Assembly (NCBI GenBank): GCA_030549175.1
Contig: JAUKUA010000007.1
Span: 2,852,001-2,916,000, forward strand
Direction of reading: 5' to 3'
Origin: Lasiosphaeris hirsuta
Lineage: Eukaryota > Ascomycota > Sordariomycetes > Sordariales > Lasiosphaeriaceae
Length of the DNA: 64,000 nucleotides
The notes beneath the pieces are model-generated. The model ran no database searches, had not been told where the DNA came from, and saw only the letters and a list, made by a program, of their open reading frames with translations. Positions 40,987-55,093 of the stretch are shown piece by piece. Both the position numbers and the translations under genes were made by a program. Position 1 is the stretch's first letter. Every line of letters begins with the position of its first letter.

Positions 40987-43900
40987 TCAAATTATGATAA
41001 GCTAATTAGATAGTCACATTAGCAAACCATACCACAAATATTTCAGGTGTTAGAGACCAGGGTGAGGATAGACAAAAATAAACATACCTCAATCAGCTTC
41101 TCTGTCAGTCCAAAGCACTGCTTATCCTGCTCCTGCGACAGGTTGAACGAGCACGACTTCCACAGCCCGGCAAACCCCATGTCGTTGAGGATCTCATTAA
41201 GCATCCCCGGCGCCTCCAGCGCACTGGTGAACTTGGGATTCGACGTTAGCGTCTGCAGCAGCCTGTGTGCCGACTCGAGCGTCGCCGAGTTCTGGCAGTG
41301 CAACAGAATGTCGTCCAGGATCGAAATTATGGGGCTGCAGAGATGCATGACCACTGTCGGCCTGCCAACCGCCACTTCGTTCAACCACTGCAGTGTTCGA
41401 TTCTGCACGGCGTCCTCCAGATACTGAAAGTCCACTAGCTCTATGGCCGTGTTGAGCAATAGGTCCTTATCCTTCATCGCTCCCAGGTCCTGTGACGCTG
41501 CCCTTGCCCCGGCAATGTCCACCACCCCACTGGGATTGATGCCGCCGGCCCAAAGGCTGTCTCTCAGTTCCTCAAGGCTCGCCGCCCTTGCTAGAATCAG
41601 CGCCAGATACGGCGATGCTGCCAAATCGCGGATGGTCTTGTCTGCTGCCGGTGCCGGCGTCCATGAAGTCATCTCCAAGAACGTTGAAACAACCCGTAGT
41701 GCTGTGGCCTTGGTCACTGTGTCTGTCAACCCGCGCACTAGACACGCGCACGCTGCAAAGTGGAAGTTCTCAATATTAAAGTGAATTCCATAAGCATCGT
41801 CAAGCGGGAGCGCGGCGTCGTCCAGCTGGTTGCGCCCCTGTAGCAAATAGGGCGCCATCTTGTCACCGCGCATCTCGCCGGATGTGCTGATGTTGGTGAG
41901 AACCGACTCAAGAAACATAGCCGTGCAGTTGAACAAGTTCGGCGGCACCAGCCGTAATAGCGACATGGCAAGCCAGAATAGCTGCAGTCCGTATCGCGAT
42001 GCCGATGGTAGCTTCGCCATCATCTTGGATAACGACGTGACGATCGCTACGAGCATGTCGCTATTACTGTCGTCGCCAAACCTGCCCACGCTATTCCTCA
42101 GCGCCACCAGCACCTGGTAAAGGAGGTCATCATCAACCTCCTCGCGGGCGAGACATCCCATGACAGTAAACGCCCTGGGCTGTATCGCCGGGTTATTCTG
42201 GAATGCTGTGCTGGCGACAAGGCTCATCCACCGCGAGCGCCAGGCGTTCGCCACATCCACAGAGGGGGCAGCAACAGAACAAGTCTCAAACAGGAGAGCT
42301 GCGAGATTCTCCGTCGCTGCCAGCGTTGGACCCACATCCTGATTCGTTGATATCGACGCCCCGTCCCGCGCGAAGGGCGTAGAGTGAGAGAACATCTCGC
42401 TTCTGGGGTCCGAGAGTGTCTCCAGTGTTGCTCGCAGTTTGTTCAGCCTGGCTTCGTCAAGGACGAATGAGGTGCACGCTGAATGTATCGAGTTCATCAG
42501 CAGCCTGTGCACGAGCACTCTCACATCCGACGTGCCCGTGTTCGCGAGCATCGTGACGACATGGAAGATCTCAGGAAGGTATAGCTGAGATTGCACACCA
42601 CTGTCAAATGATAGCGCCAAGCAGAACTGAAGAAGCACACATATCTCGTTCCACACGGCATTATCGGGAAGATACTTAGTTGGCCGCAGTGACGTGCGGT
42701 TCAAAGCTTTCCGCAAGCGCGATATTATCTTGCCGCGCAATGTGATCGTGCCGATGGCGCTCGCGATTGACGTCAACGTCTCAGTCTGCTCGTCGTTGAA
42801 GCCGATGTTTAGCGCCGTTTTGATAACCTCTTCCAAGAAGATGTCTAGGAGCACCTCGTCCTGATGAATAACGGGCCACACAGACTGCTCCAGTGTAAAG
42901 TTGAGCGTTGGGTCGGATAGCGTGACGTCGATGAGCTTTCTGAACAGCGCTGCGATCTTGTCCCTGCCCTTGTCGCTCTCGGCCTCGCCCGCCAACAGCG
43001 ACGTCCGCAGCCCAGGGATCCACGGCGCCATGTACGCCAGACTGAGCGGCTTCTGCTCATCTGAAAAGCTATCCCAGCCGACAAAGAACTCATTCAAGAA
43101 ATCCGACGTCAGCTGGGGCTCCGCCTGCGCCAACTTCTTGCTGATCTTGATGATGAATTGCGACGGATCGAGTGGCACCGAGATGTCCTTTGTGGCCAGC
43201 AACCTTGATGCGGCCGTAAACTTGAACGCCTTGCATAGCGCACCTAGCAAATTGTAAGACGACAGCCTTAACACCGCATCGGGGCTTGCCAAATTTGTCA
43301 GCGCCAGATTCAACAATGTTCCAGGCACATCTTGCGGCCGGATCAGTCTCTCGAACGACTTCATGGCACGCGTGTCCTTGCCGTATTTTGCTTTCGCCGC
43401 CCGTATGGCCTGTAGCACATCTGCCTTCTTGGGGCTGGTGAAGTACATGACAATCTTGCCATTGTCCGCCCTCAAACCAAAGGCCGAGTCGTCCTCCGTC
43501 TGTATCGACGTCGGCGCCTCGTCAACATCTCCGAGCCGGAAGATATCGTTGACCGTCGTGCTAAGACGGAATCCCGGTACTTCTTGCTTCTTGGTTGTTG
43601 TCACCTGCACATACTGGCTTCCCACCTTGATAACGACTTCGATCTTTCCCTTAGACTTCGACAGTCGTGTGATAGGCTGGAAGACGTACCGCGTGTCCGT
43701 AACGACACTGATGGTCTCTTTTGGTAGGTGCAGCTGGCTGAGGTGAAAGTGTGTCTGTAAATCCTGAAGGCTCCCAATGAGGTGGTAGTCTACGTTTCTG
43801 GGGTTGAAGACGCTATTATCGTTCTTTGTCGAAAAGCGCAGAATTCGTCGGAAGCACTTCTTAGTTGCACTGTTCATGTTGTAGATGTAAACACGCGACA

Positions 43901-46900
43901 GCTGCTTCGAAAGCTCATTGGGCGTAAGTAACTCTAGCTTCTGGAATAGCTCGTCCTGCGGCTCGCCCTGGCCATTGTAGCATGTAGCATCAATGAGAAG
44001 CCCAAAAGGGCGATGCCACAGTCGGCTAGCTATCTTCAAGTAGCAGTAGAGTAGCGTATCGTAGTCGATTGACTCGGAATCGATATGGCGCAAAATGATG
44101 CAGATAATGGACAGCCCGTCCTTACTCTCGCCGCCGTCGTACACGGCCCGAGCAGTGAGAAATGACTCTGTGCTACGGAATGCGTTTCGCAGCATAAAGT
44201 TCTGGAACCTCGAATATGACGGGGGCGAGTTCGCCGATATCAGCGGCCTATTCCAGGTTACGGCCAATGGGGGTGGTCCCAGGTTCATTATCAGGTTCCT
44301 CAGGGGCTCAAGCACGGGAGATCGCCCCCTAGTTGACTCCGCTGGTGATCTGACAAAGTCCCTCCTCTCTTGGGTAACTAGCCGTTGCCGGACGTGGTCC
44401 CAGTGATCGTATAAAAACCTGTGCAGTGCGACACAAGAGCCAAAGTCGAACGACTCGGCGCTGGTAGCGCTCTTGAGCGTTTCTGGTGCTGGTTCGACCT
44501 ACAATCCTGTTAGCTAAGACCACGACGACTATGTTATCCGTGGCACTCACAGAGATCTCCCTCAGAAACGTCGTGACTTTGTAGATATTCTGAGCGAGGA
44601 ACTGGTTTAGCGGAAACATGTACGGCTCCTTGGCGCCGAACAGCACGTTGTTGGCCAAGTTTTGGATGACCTTGGCGATGAGTAGCAAGCCTCTCCTCAT
44701 ATCCTTGGACGGTGCCGTAGCGACCAGCCCTTCAACTTCGGGTGCAACGATTGCAGGGCAGAAAAAGCGCAGGAAAATAAATGCCCCGACAGCCGTGTAC
44801 TTGGCCTCTGAGAATCTCGGCATCACCGCCTCGGATATCTGGACACACTCTGGTTAGACAAACAGCAACCGCAATGCACCTGCCGGGGGATTCCAGCTTA
44901 CAATGCTGCAAATCTTCCGAAATGATGGCGGAATACTCGCTGACGATGCCCGAATGTCATCGATAAAAACCTTTGCCACAACCTGCAGCTGCACCGCGTT
45001 CTTGTGCAGCTCCTCGGGCGAAGCCACCCTTGTGGGGTCCAGCTCAAGACTCAGGTCACTCGACGCCGTTATGACCCTATCCACCACCTTCTGGAGCGTC
45101 GCCTTGAGATACCCGGCCCCCTTCCACTTCGCATAGATCGAGAGCATCTTGGTCGCAACGCACGTCCTCCGCAACAGCTCCGATTCGTTTTCTGTATCCT
45201 CTACCTCCTGTTTGATCAGAGCTTCAAGCAGGACAAAGCTCATCCCTCTCGTCTCAAATATATTCAATAAGGAAATCGTTAACTCGTCGACTTCGTGGCT
45301 GGGGCAGACTGCGCTCATGGCAGTCGCCAAGGTCGTGTCGCTAGTAAGCAGATCCAGCAGCTCGTCATATTTCTCATTGACCGCCGCGTCCGAAAGATTA
45401 TTAAACTCGGTGCCCTGCACCAAGATGTTATAGAGCACTCGCACAAACGCCGTCCGAATCTCCACGTTCTCATGGTACCCAATGCTGAGCGAATGCTTCA
45501 ACCCCACATCGATATTTGCGCTCAGCAGGTTCGAAAGAATTGTAATTGCGAGGTCTGACATGGTCGGTGGGTCGTCCCGGGTCCCCGAGCCGCCCAGATG
45601 CTCGCTCCGGCTCAGCTCCGACGGCTCAAGATTGAGCAGCGACAGGAACCGGTTGAAGTACTGGTGGAACATCTGGGACTTGAGCTCACTCGTGCCAGCA
45701 TCCGTCTGCCCATCACCGGGTTGCAGGGGTAGACGGAAGGTCAGCTCGGCCAACGACCTGATACACGCCTTGTCAAGGTCTCTCTGTACCCGAACCATCT
45801 CGTCTTGTTGTCCACCTCGGCCAACGGCCCCGGTTCCATAGGCGACGCCTTCGGGGCGTGGAGACCGTGGCCTCGCGATCCAGCTGAATATGTACTCGAG
45901 CAGCTGGTTCCGGTTCCGAACGTCGTCCCTAAGGTTAAGATGTTCCTTCCTTTTCGTCACCGCTTCACAGAGATTGCAGATCTTGATCTTGACCCGTAGG
46001 CTGCTTGGTGTATCTGGGACACCGTCTAGGAACTTGGCAAAATTCAACGTCAGAGAGCCAAGGTGAAGCGACGACGCCGCACCAAGATCTGATGGCGTGT
46101 CCAGCCTCTCCACCAGCGCCTTAAGCAGAGACGCCGCCTGCTCTGCAAATATGATTTCATTATCCTGGCCTTTGACGCTTGGCTCAAGGGCACCAGTGAA
46201 TAGAACGTCGAGCTCCGATTCAAGCGCCTTGAATAGCGGCTGGTATAGCGAGGGAGGCACCTCGGTAGATAAAACCTCCCTCATGGTTTCTCGGATCCTG
46301 ACATTGGCGCACGCCAACAGCTGGATGCTGAGCCTCAGGTACCGATTGAGCACGGGCTCTTCGTGATTCTCTGACGACAACCTGTCGATCCACCTCAGCC
46401 CGCTAATAGTCGGCTCCTCAAGCATCACGGCCTGGTCGGCTGTGCAAATTCCGCCCAGTGAGGCAAGGAATCCTGAAAAGTTGCGCCATTCAGCTACAGT
46501 CCTTTCTGCGACTGCCTCAGCGGTGGTCATAGACACATCCTTGGACAGGTGAAGCCATCTGTCAAAGACAATCTCCCAGGCGTCGAGAATACCAGTACTG
46601 GGATACTGAAGACGTCTTAGGAGCGTCCTAATTCTCTTTTGGAATGCTACCAAACCAGTGAACCGGAAGGCGCGTGAGGATATCTCGCTGAAAATCTCGC
46701 CGTTTCGTAAAACAGTCGATGAAGCCCTGACCGTTTCGGAAGCAGTTTCGATGACGCGACACTCTTCCAGGAAGGTGCCGAAGCATGATGTCACAATTTG
46801 GCAAACCTCAATGTCTGCTGAACAAAGTGATACAAGTAACAGCGTCTCCAGCTTCGTGGATGCGGCGGTCCGCTCAGGGACGTCCTCGGTGATTTCGGAT

Positions 46901-49199
46901 AGCTCCTGCACAGTGTTAAGAGGGACTCTTCATCGAAGACAGCTTTGTATGTCTACTTACTGGTATTGACGTCAAAAGCAATAACCTCGATTCAAGATAT
47001 CCATGAATAGACTTGAGGCCATCCGAAGTGCCAGGGAGTCCGCTTCTGTCGCATATCGAAGACAGAATGAGGGAACTGTCCGTTGATGTTAGCAATCCCA
47101 CGAAATCATGACACAATTTTAAGAACGTACGTCAAACGCCAGAAAGTCGTTTGAAATTCCAGGGAGCTAAGGCCCTTCGAAGCTCTCAACGTCTCCAGAA
47201 CTTGCTCCCTTGCAAACAAGCGCCTAGCTACCCCAGTAGCAAGCAGTCGGACGGACTCGTCTGCAGCAACCACGCAGGAAACAAGTGACTCTAGGTTCTC
47301 TTGATAAAATATATCGCGTTCGTCTCCGTCGTCGGGTGGACCTTCAAAAAGAGTCATGGGGGACGCATCCAGGAAGCTCAATATGTTGCATATCATGTTG
47401 ACCGAGGACGGGCTTTCCACGGCTTTGCGCTGGGTGCTTTGGTCTTCGACATAGCCTTCGGCCAGGAGGCCAGCCATGGTCTTTACGTAAAGACATTAGT
47501 TCACATTCAGTTTTGAGGAAATAGAACAGTCTCACCTGTAACTGCCCCTGAATAAACGCAGACGCCGCCGTGAACAACATTTGATACCTTTGGCTGCTAC
47601 CTAGCCTCGCAAAATGAGAGCAAGCCTGAATAACTGAGATCTTGAAGCTATGTGGTGCCGATGGAGCGAGGCACGACGGGGCGAGTGATTTCACACAGTT
47701 CTCAAAGTTCAGATGCGAAAGGCTCACAAACGCCGCTGTCATGACGTCCTGCTCGAACAACACTCCATCGACACCAGGTGAGAACCGGCGGAACACAGCG
47801 TCCCTCACCTCGTCTTGCACATCCATAGCGTAGCTCATCAAGGCAGAGTCGCTCTCGGCGTCGAAATGCCGCGCGGCACGGAGTAGCGATACAAGACAGT
47901 AAGCCGCCTGCTCATTGCGGTTCCTGAGGGCTTTTCGTAGGCCGTCAAGAAACTGAACCTTCTTGGTCATGCTTGCACTTTTGGCCTCCCGGAGGTTGCT
48001 GGCTACCTCAAATACGTCGGGCAGTAGGAAAAGAAGCGTTGTCTGTAGCGGATACAGCACGGCCCGCCTCCTGCCATTGTCAATGATGGTGTGGGTCATA
48101 TCGAAGAGGGTATCGGGTCCGCTGTCGCGGCGCTTTTGTATCGTGTGCATTTGTACAAACTCCTTGGGGTATCGGTCGAACCATCGCGTAATGAGCAACG
48201 GGGTAACGATGGCAACCGTATTCTGGAACGACTTGCGGAAGTGAAGAAAACTGGAACAAAACTCTTGAATCACAGCGCTAAGCTTTGGGGCATCGACCCA
48301 GAAGAACGATACAGCACGGCAAATGACGAGAGCGGCCCGTTCCTCCTCGGCGGTGCTGGCATTGGGGATAGGGGCACCCTGGGCGGGGATAGTGGTTCGC
48401 ACCGTGTATATAATGTTCCTGAAGTAGTCAAACGCTGCCGACCAGCTCGAGGCTGTTGCGTACTCAACAATCGTCTTGATGTGTGACTCGATGGCGGCAG
48501 CATGCGTTTGGAGCAGCCGGCCACTCTCAAGCGGTTCGTTGGACGCATTGGACGGGGTGGAGAGGGGGGTTCGCACCGACTCCTCGAGCAGTTGGGCGGC
48601 GATATGCTTGGCGGATGAGTCGTCCAAGATGGTCTTCGCCGGTAGGATATAGCCATCGGGGATGGGCTCGAATAGTATCTTTGTTGCTTCGAAAATCCGA
48701 CTCACCAGGGACTCGTCGAGGGGCGGGGGCACGGGGAGAGCAGCCCGCTGCGACAGGGAGAGAGGCTTCTCGGAGGCTGGGTGAGCAGCAGAGCTGGTTG
48801 AGGGGTCCCAGTGACTGGCGCAGCAGTCGGCGATCAGCTCGAGAGTATAAAGCTCAGATAGAAGCACGTGGGGCGGGTGTGAGAGAACGGTTTTGTATGG
48901 ACGGGTGAGGTCCTCGAGCAGAGCCAGGAGTGAGTCGAGGACGAGGGCGAGAGAGGCGGCGCTGATCTTCACGAGCGTCGAACGTGTAATGGCGACTATG
49001 TCGTCTTGAGAGAGGTCCTGGGCTGGAGTGCCAGTTCGATGGGGCAGCTGGAGTCGGGGAGCACGATCACGGACGGTTAGCACGATGAGAAAAGATGGCG
49101 AGCGATTGGGAGATTGGGGAAAGTAATGGGTCTTGAACACACCCTGGTTGTGAGCCTCTCCACCAGGCAGCCCACGAGGAGGCCCGCATCGCCATTCAT
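40987..49199 (-). CDS. ira1: Neurofibromin/Ira-type Ras GTPase-activating protein
   Basis: Negative regulator of Ras-cAMP signalling. It stimulates Ras GTP hydrolysis at membranes. Eight exons: 49199-49143, 49047-47536, 47480-47131, 47075-46961, 46905-44902, 44838-44551, 44498-41088 and 41001-40987, in total 2583 residues, the usual fungal length. The first 19 residues lie on a separate exon (MNGDAGLLVGCLVERLTTR), and the last exon adds only LIII. The N-terminal 1150 residues are helical-repeat-like. The GAP domain (about 1165-1440) has the probable arginine finger in ELLRRTCVATKML (near 1256), the segment VITASSDLSLELDPTRVAS, and FLRFFCPAIVAPE (near 1369). A Sec14/CRAL-TRIO plus PH-like module follows (about 1540-1850; LSIICIILRH, LIDATCYNG, SRVYIYNMNSATKKCF). 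The C-terminal part is again helical. Residue positions are estimates. Confidence 0.95.
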
Positions 49200-50712
49200 T
49201 GTGGGTTGGCGTGGGCGTTATGGCAGGCGTTGACGAGCTTGCGGCCTGTCATGATTGGGTCGTTTTTTGCTTCTTCGATTCCTCGCAGCGAGCCGCCGAA
49301 CGGACCGGATGAGAGTCGCAGCACGGGAGGAGATATGAGCGAAGCCGGGTTCCTTTTGGAATGGGTTCTGGACGGTATGGGGGATGTCGTCGATGTGGTG
49401 TCTTGGTGTTGACGGTGCACTGCACTAGGACGACGAGAACACCCTCTCTCTCTCTATGCGCTTTGCGGTTCCAATGCGCTTTCCACTTGCCGTCTACGGA
49501 TTGCAGTAAGGCGGGGTTCCCTTCACTGCCTTATTAGCGCATGGGCACAGGCATGCAACCCTTGAAAGCACGCACCACAGCGTCCGACAGGCCCGACCCC
49601 AATCTGAGGTGGGGATTTGAGCGCCTGGGCCGGCGCACAAAGTTCACAGGCAACCAGACGCTACAGACAATAGACACCATGGCAGACCAGGACCTACCTG
49701 CAAACAAGGAATCATGGGTGGATGGGATTCGTGCAAAACGCAACGCGCGCCCCTCAGCGTAGACAGTGACTCGCGATTTGGCTCTCTGAATTCTGATTGG
49801 CCGCGAATTGCGAATTCCCCCAATTCCTCGCCGCTGTCTCATTTTCTTACGGGTACCTGCACCTCCAATTACTCCTTGCTCTCACGCCACCAGGGTCGAT
49901 ATTAGAATCATTACGCTAGCCAGATATCAGATATTCATCATTACGGCTCTGCCCAAGACAGCTCGGAATGGGGTCTTTTCCATGTCTGCGGTGCTGCAAC
50001 CTGCTGCTTCCTAGGTGGTGATGGTGTGTTGGTGATGCCGCGGTGTGGAAGCCTAGCCCAGAGAGACGAGGAGGTGATGCCCTGGCTCGCACTTCACCTC
50101 ATTGATCGACCGACCCCGTCTTTTGCCCGCTTGCCTCTCGATTCTGGCCAGCCTTAGCTCATCCTATTCCATCCTATCGCAGCGCAGAATCAGGGTTGGT
50201 GGGCCGTGGCAATGCAGGGTGGCCCTCGACCAAAGACGTCGCTCAATGCAGCCGTAATGCGCCCTCGCTGCTGCACATGCTACACGCTGTCTCTGCCGTC
50301 TATCAATGCGCCTGCACTGGTTCCTCTCTGCCACGGCGTAGCATGCCAGAACATGAGACTGAGCCTTCAAGGTCGAACAATGCAATCTCCTCTCTGATTT
50401 CCAATAACGGTGTTTCACCCGTACCCCATGCTGTCAAATATGGCATTTCATCTAGGATCATCGCACCACTAGGGCAAGGGTCACAGAAGAAACAAATGAC
50501 ATGCGCCAATGTGCATCACTAGTGGAGGGTAAGTTCGTTCTCCTGCAGGACTGCCATGCGGCCGCCAAACCAACCGTTTGAATAGATATGAATTTACCGA
50601 CACAACACAGATATTTCATTTTTCCTCATCCCTATCTAATACAGCATATTTGTATGACAAAACAAAAGCTAGAGTAAACCCATGCGTCCAAGCTATCTTC
50701 CCCAATCGCCGT
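49200..50712. promoter_or_regulatory. Intergenic between rat1 3' end and ira1 start
   Basis: About 1.5 kb upstream of the RasGAP gene and downstream of rat1, both on the minus strand. It contains a short CT repeat near 49445-49456. No gene or RNA is recognised. Confidence 0.5.
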
Positions 50713-53700
50713 CTATCTGCCATAACCACGGTTTCCTCCACGGCTGTTGCCTCTATAGTCTCCTCTATAGTCTCCACCACCGCGGTTGTCACCGTACGAC
50801 CTGTCGTGCCGACGGTCCTGTCCTGGTGCTGGGCCCTGGTACCCTCCATAGCTGCCACGTTGTGGCGGCGGGCCAGGCTGATAATGGTCGCCGCCTCCAC
50901 CGCCGTAGCCCCCTTGGTTATAACTGCCGCCGCCGCCACCGGCGACACGGACGCCTGGGGGAGGGGGAGGGAGCCCCGCGCCGAAGCCCGGAAAGCCTGG
51001 CGGCGGGGGAGGCTGCCAGCCCGCTGGGGGTGCATGCTGCTGCGCCTGATGACCATACCCATGGCCATTGCTGCCGCCGTTGCCGTATCCGTTCCCGTAT
51101 CCGTTCCCGTACGAATGCTGCGGTTGCTGTTGGTACGACCCGCCGCGATTTTGGTTTGAGCGGTTTTGGCCGCCCTGATGACCGCCGGGACCGTAATCAA
51201 TGCGACCTCCTCGACCACCATTGTAGCCACCACCGCCTCTTCCCCTCCCTCCACTCAGAGGTACACCGCCGTAGCTTCTTCCGGAGTTTTGTCCCTTACT
51301 CTTCAGAATCTCCACGTCACTCCTGTCAAGGGCGGGTGTAGGCATCTTCACACCACGCAAGAGCATTGATTTGTGGTCATGGGCGCTCTTTGGGTACTCA
51401 TAATGGACACTGTTTTTAGGTTAGCAACACTGTTCAGGCTCGTGTTTGGTTAGGAGAGACAAAAACAACATACCTTAGCGAACGGTCATACTCGACGTCG
51501 GGCATTGCATTTCTGCTCAGCGGGTACACTAGTGAACCGTGAGGGTGGTAACCCTCAATCTTTTCGACCTTGCCAGTCAGACCATCGCTGGTCTTGGGAT
51601 CCAGCGTGAAGAATGGTGCGCCCTGCTTTTTGGAGTAGAAATGAGTCGTGATTTCGTCGTAGAGGTTGGCATGTGAATCTGAGAGGATGAGAACATCCTT
51701 GCCTAACCCATTCCGGACCTTGTCCTCGGGGCTCAGCAGCTCATTCTTGATTTCCATGGCAGCCAACAGACGAGGCATGTTGATGAAAGGTAAAAGGGCC
51801 ACACCTTGCCAGGCCATTTTCTTGCCATTGAGGTCGATATCAAACTCCTCGGGATAGAAATCAATGATTTCACTTTTCTCATTGGTCATCAAGTCATGGT
51901 AGACCTCCGGGATGGAGTGCCGAGAGGCTGCTGGAAGAACACTCATGAGCTGCTCATAGGGACGCGCTATCCTCCCCTTTTCAAAAGAGATGCTCATCTT
52001 GCCAATATCGACAAAGTCAGCGGCAAAGGGGGCATAGTGATATGGGTAGAACCACTCCCACGATGGGCAGCCTTGAGAGTAGTACTCCAGAACCCACGCG
52101 AGACCTTCAACATAGGCGCGAGCAACCTTGTGCCGGAACTCAATGTCGTTACGGTCCACGTGGAACTTCTGTTCATAGTACCGATCAGCATAGCCCTCTT
52201 CCCACAGCTTGACTGTGTCTTCCTGGCCTTCTTCAGCAACAGGAGTCTTGGGAGTCTCGGCGTCCGATGAGTTCGCTCCCGGCGTGCTAGCACTCTCCTC
52301 TTCCATGATGGATGCTTTGCGCTTTCCTAGAGCGGAGGCTGGAGACGTTTCCTCTTGGATGACCTCTCCCTTGCTGTCTGGGGTGGCTGGGACGACCGGA
52401 GCGGCTTCGCTTTGGGCCATTAAACCCTGGATCTGGCTCTTGAGCACACTAGCCACGCTCTTGTTGGCTACGTTGGCTTGGTCAATGGCTTGCCGGTTCA
52501 CCACCATATCGTGGGTGAGTAGTGATTTTACCGGCTTGGGAGTCAGTGAGTACAATTGTAGCCCTGGTGGCGGCCCAGCATGTGGGATATTTTCCGGGTT
52601 GCGGTATCGTGACCGGTTGTTGTCTTGGCCGCCGTGGCCACCTCGGCCATTACGCTGGTCTCGCTGTTGATCTCGCTGCTCCTGCTGGAGCTTGCGCCTC
52701 TTGAAGCCAGCCTCACGACGGTCTTCGGTCTCTTTTCTCCTTCGGAAGATAGCGTCTTCCTGCTTGGCGAGCCCACTCAAAATGTATTGTGCTCGGTCCA
52801 AGTCCACATGACCATCTTTGGTTACGTACCCGCCCATATGAGGGAGGTTGTCTTTCCAGATGGCAGTGAGAGTGTCGATGCCGTTTTCTCTGATCTCCAG
52901 AGCAGGCAGATGGGGCAAGAAATCATTTCCCACAAAAGAGCACATGAAGACCCAGTCATCAATGGCTCTCTCGAGGTCGAACTTGAAGGGGAGGCCAGGA
53001 ATGTTTAGTTCAATGGCAAGATACTCACGCAGAATAGACACATGAAGCCAGATGAAAGGCTTCAGGGGGAGCGCCTTCTCTTTCTCACCGAACTCGCCTT
53101 CCTTCTCTTTCGCCTCACCTCTGCAGTTCCTCTCGTCATGGCCCTTTTGCCCGCACAGCTTGCACAATCTGGGCTTGCTATCCTGGGCAAAAACATCCTC
53201 TCGGAGAACACGGAAATGTGGCTCGTGTGTGACTAGACCCAACATGATAAGATCTGCATCCAGGCCATATATGACATGGCGAGTGTTGGGGTTGTGGTCG
53301 GGCGAGCCTCGTTGCGAACGAACAAAATTCATGATCTTGTGCTCACCCTCGCCAGGGACGGTGGCATCGGAAATGATGACCTTCATATTCGCCCAAGCAG
53401 GGTCGGTGTTTAGCTTGTAAGAGCACCAGTACCGCAGACTTGCTGCTAAAATGTCCATGAATGGGGTTCCGGGTGTAATCGAGTTGGAGTCGAAGACCTT
53501 TTGGACAACCTCTTCGATCGGCTCCTCCTTTTGGGTGCTACCCTTCTCTTTTCTCAGGATCTTCAAGAGTTCCTGCTTGTCCTCCTCTTTCTCCTGGGCT
53601 TCCCGGGCGGCGCGGAATCGTCGGGACCGCTGCTGATTCATTTTGGCACGAGGCGCAACACCATCTGTCACCCATTAGCATCTTTTTTTTTTTCTGTTCG

Positions 53701-54033
53701 GGAAGACTGAAGGCCGAGCTTACCGACTGCAATCATGAGCAGCTTCCGGGGCCGAACCATGTTGACGACGCGATCGGTGTACTTAAAGATCTCCACCATC
53801 ATCTCCTCCTCGTCCTTGGGGGCGGGCCTATCCTCAGGGTGAGAGCAGGGATGCACAATGCCGTTCATGTCGAGGTACAGGTTGTCGAACTCCTCGCCAT
53901 TGGGATTTGGCTGTGTCGTATCAACTGGAATCATGGTGCCATCTGGCATCTCCAGAGGAAGATCCTCAGCAACGGCTGACACGATCTTGGGATATTTGGT
54001 GGAGAGCCACCTAAAGGCAGCCGGAATACCCAT
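50713..54033 (-). CDS. rat1: Rat1/Xrn2 nuclear 5'-3' exoribonuclease
   Basis: Degrades 5'-monophosphate RNA in the nucleus. In yeast Rat1 drives torpedo transcription termination and rRNA/snoRNA trimming with its partner Rai1. Three exons: 54033-53724, 53664-51474 and 51409-50713, giving 1065 residues. The XRN N-terminal nuclease domain starts [15 protein letters not shown] and contains [34 protein letters not shown] and [15 protein letters not shown], with the conserved acidic active-site residues. A CCHC zinc knuckle ([14 protein letters not shown], about 266-279) is present, as in other fungal Rat1. [32 protein letters not shown] and the [16 protein letters not shown] tower-side segment follow. 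The last about 200 residues are Gly/Arg/Tyr/Asn/Pro-rich and probably disordered (RGG and GYGNG repeats), a frequent fungal feature. Confidence 0.96.
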
Positions 54034-55093
54034 GTTGGAGTGTGGCTATGTGGTGTAAATGGCGAAATACCGCTGGAGAGATTTGGCGATGAGAATGGAG
54101 CGCAAAAACTTTGTGCACACAAAGCTGTCGGTTGCGATAACCAAGGGTAGCGGAAAGAGTGACGAGAACGAGGCTACAGCTCTGAACCACGCAGTCGCGG
54201 ACAGAATGCCGGTCGACAAGGAAGAATTTCGGGTTCTTCTAGGCTCGTTGTAATAAGAGTAATAGTAGTAATAACAGCAGCCTTTGTTGAGGGTTGCCTG
54301 CCTCGCCGGATACGGTGGTGTTGCTTTCGAAAGAAGCCACGGCGCGACGGGGTATGTCGCGGGCGATGAACGGGACTGCAAGGTTCGCATCTAGGCCTAC
54401 GAAACAAAGAGCGGAAAATTACTGCACCGCCACATCTATACGCACAGGCCCGGTATCAGGCGCCACTCGTAAAACCAAGCCACAGGAACCCGAGAGCCCA
54501 GGCACCCTGGGACTAGGACTCGGTTACGGATATGCACAGCTACCTTCGGCTGAACAGAGTTGGGGTCAAGAAGACACTGCAAAGCCCATCCCAGGAGAAA
54601 TACTACAGGATTATAGACCGGCGTTTCTTTAGGACACCGTAATAAAGCAATTGGCTTGTATGCAGCATGGAAAGAGGCCAGGGGTACTGTATTGGCTAGA
54701 GTTCGAGCGCAAGCCGGGGAGCCACGGTGTTGGTGCCCCACGCCTCACTTAAATCTGCAGCCCAGCGCCCAGCAGTGAGATACGTATTCAATTTACGAGG
54801 AACAACATCTTCTTTCTCCTTGTCTATCACTACCAGCTCCCCGCACGAAGCATATCTGTTCCCTTCGCTGGACCCTTGGCTCCAGAAGAACCCCTTTCAT
54901 CGTGTCCACGAGCTCAAATTAGTTGACGACAAGGCCGATCTGTGCAGCACGCGCAGTCGAAACCCCTGCGAAGAGAACTTGCTCGTGTTGGCCTTGGCCT
55001 TGCTCTAACAACCCCTTTCCTCGAAGCACCGGCACCACCTGACGATCTATGGCCAGCCTCCATGGCACCTGAAGCCCAGTCTCACCGAACACC
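54034..55093. promoter_or_regulatory. Divergent promoter region, rat1 and uso1
   Basis: 1060 nt between the start codons of rat1 (minus) and uso1 (plus). No other gene or RNA is seen. The first half, near rat1, contains a short TAATAAxAGTAATAG-like run at about 54250-54275. Confidence 0.5.

Noticed and set aside
50616..51254. Long frames on both strands opposite the rat1 C-terminus
   Set aside because: They are shadows of the Gly/Arg/Tyr-rich repeats of Rat1. Only the frame joined by the 51473-51410 intron continues the protein.
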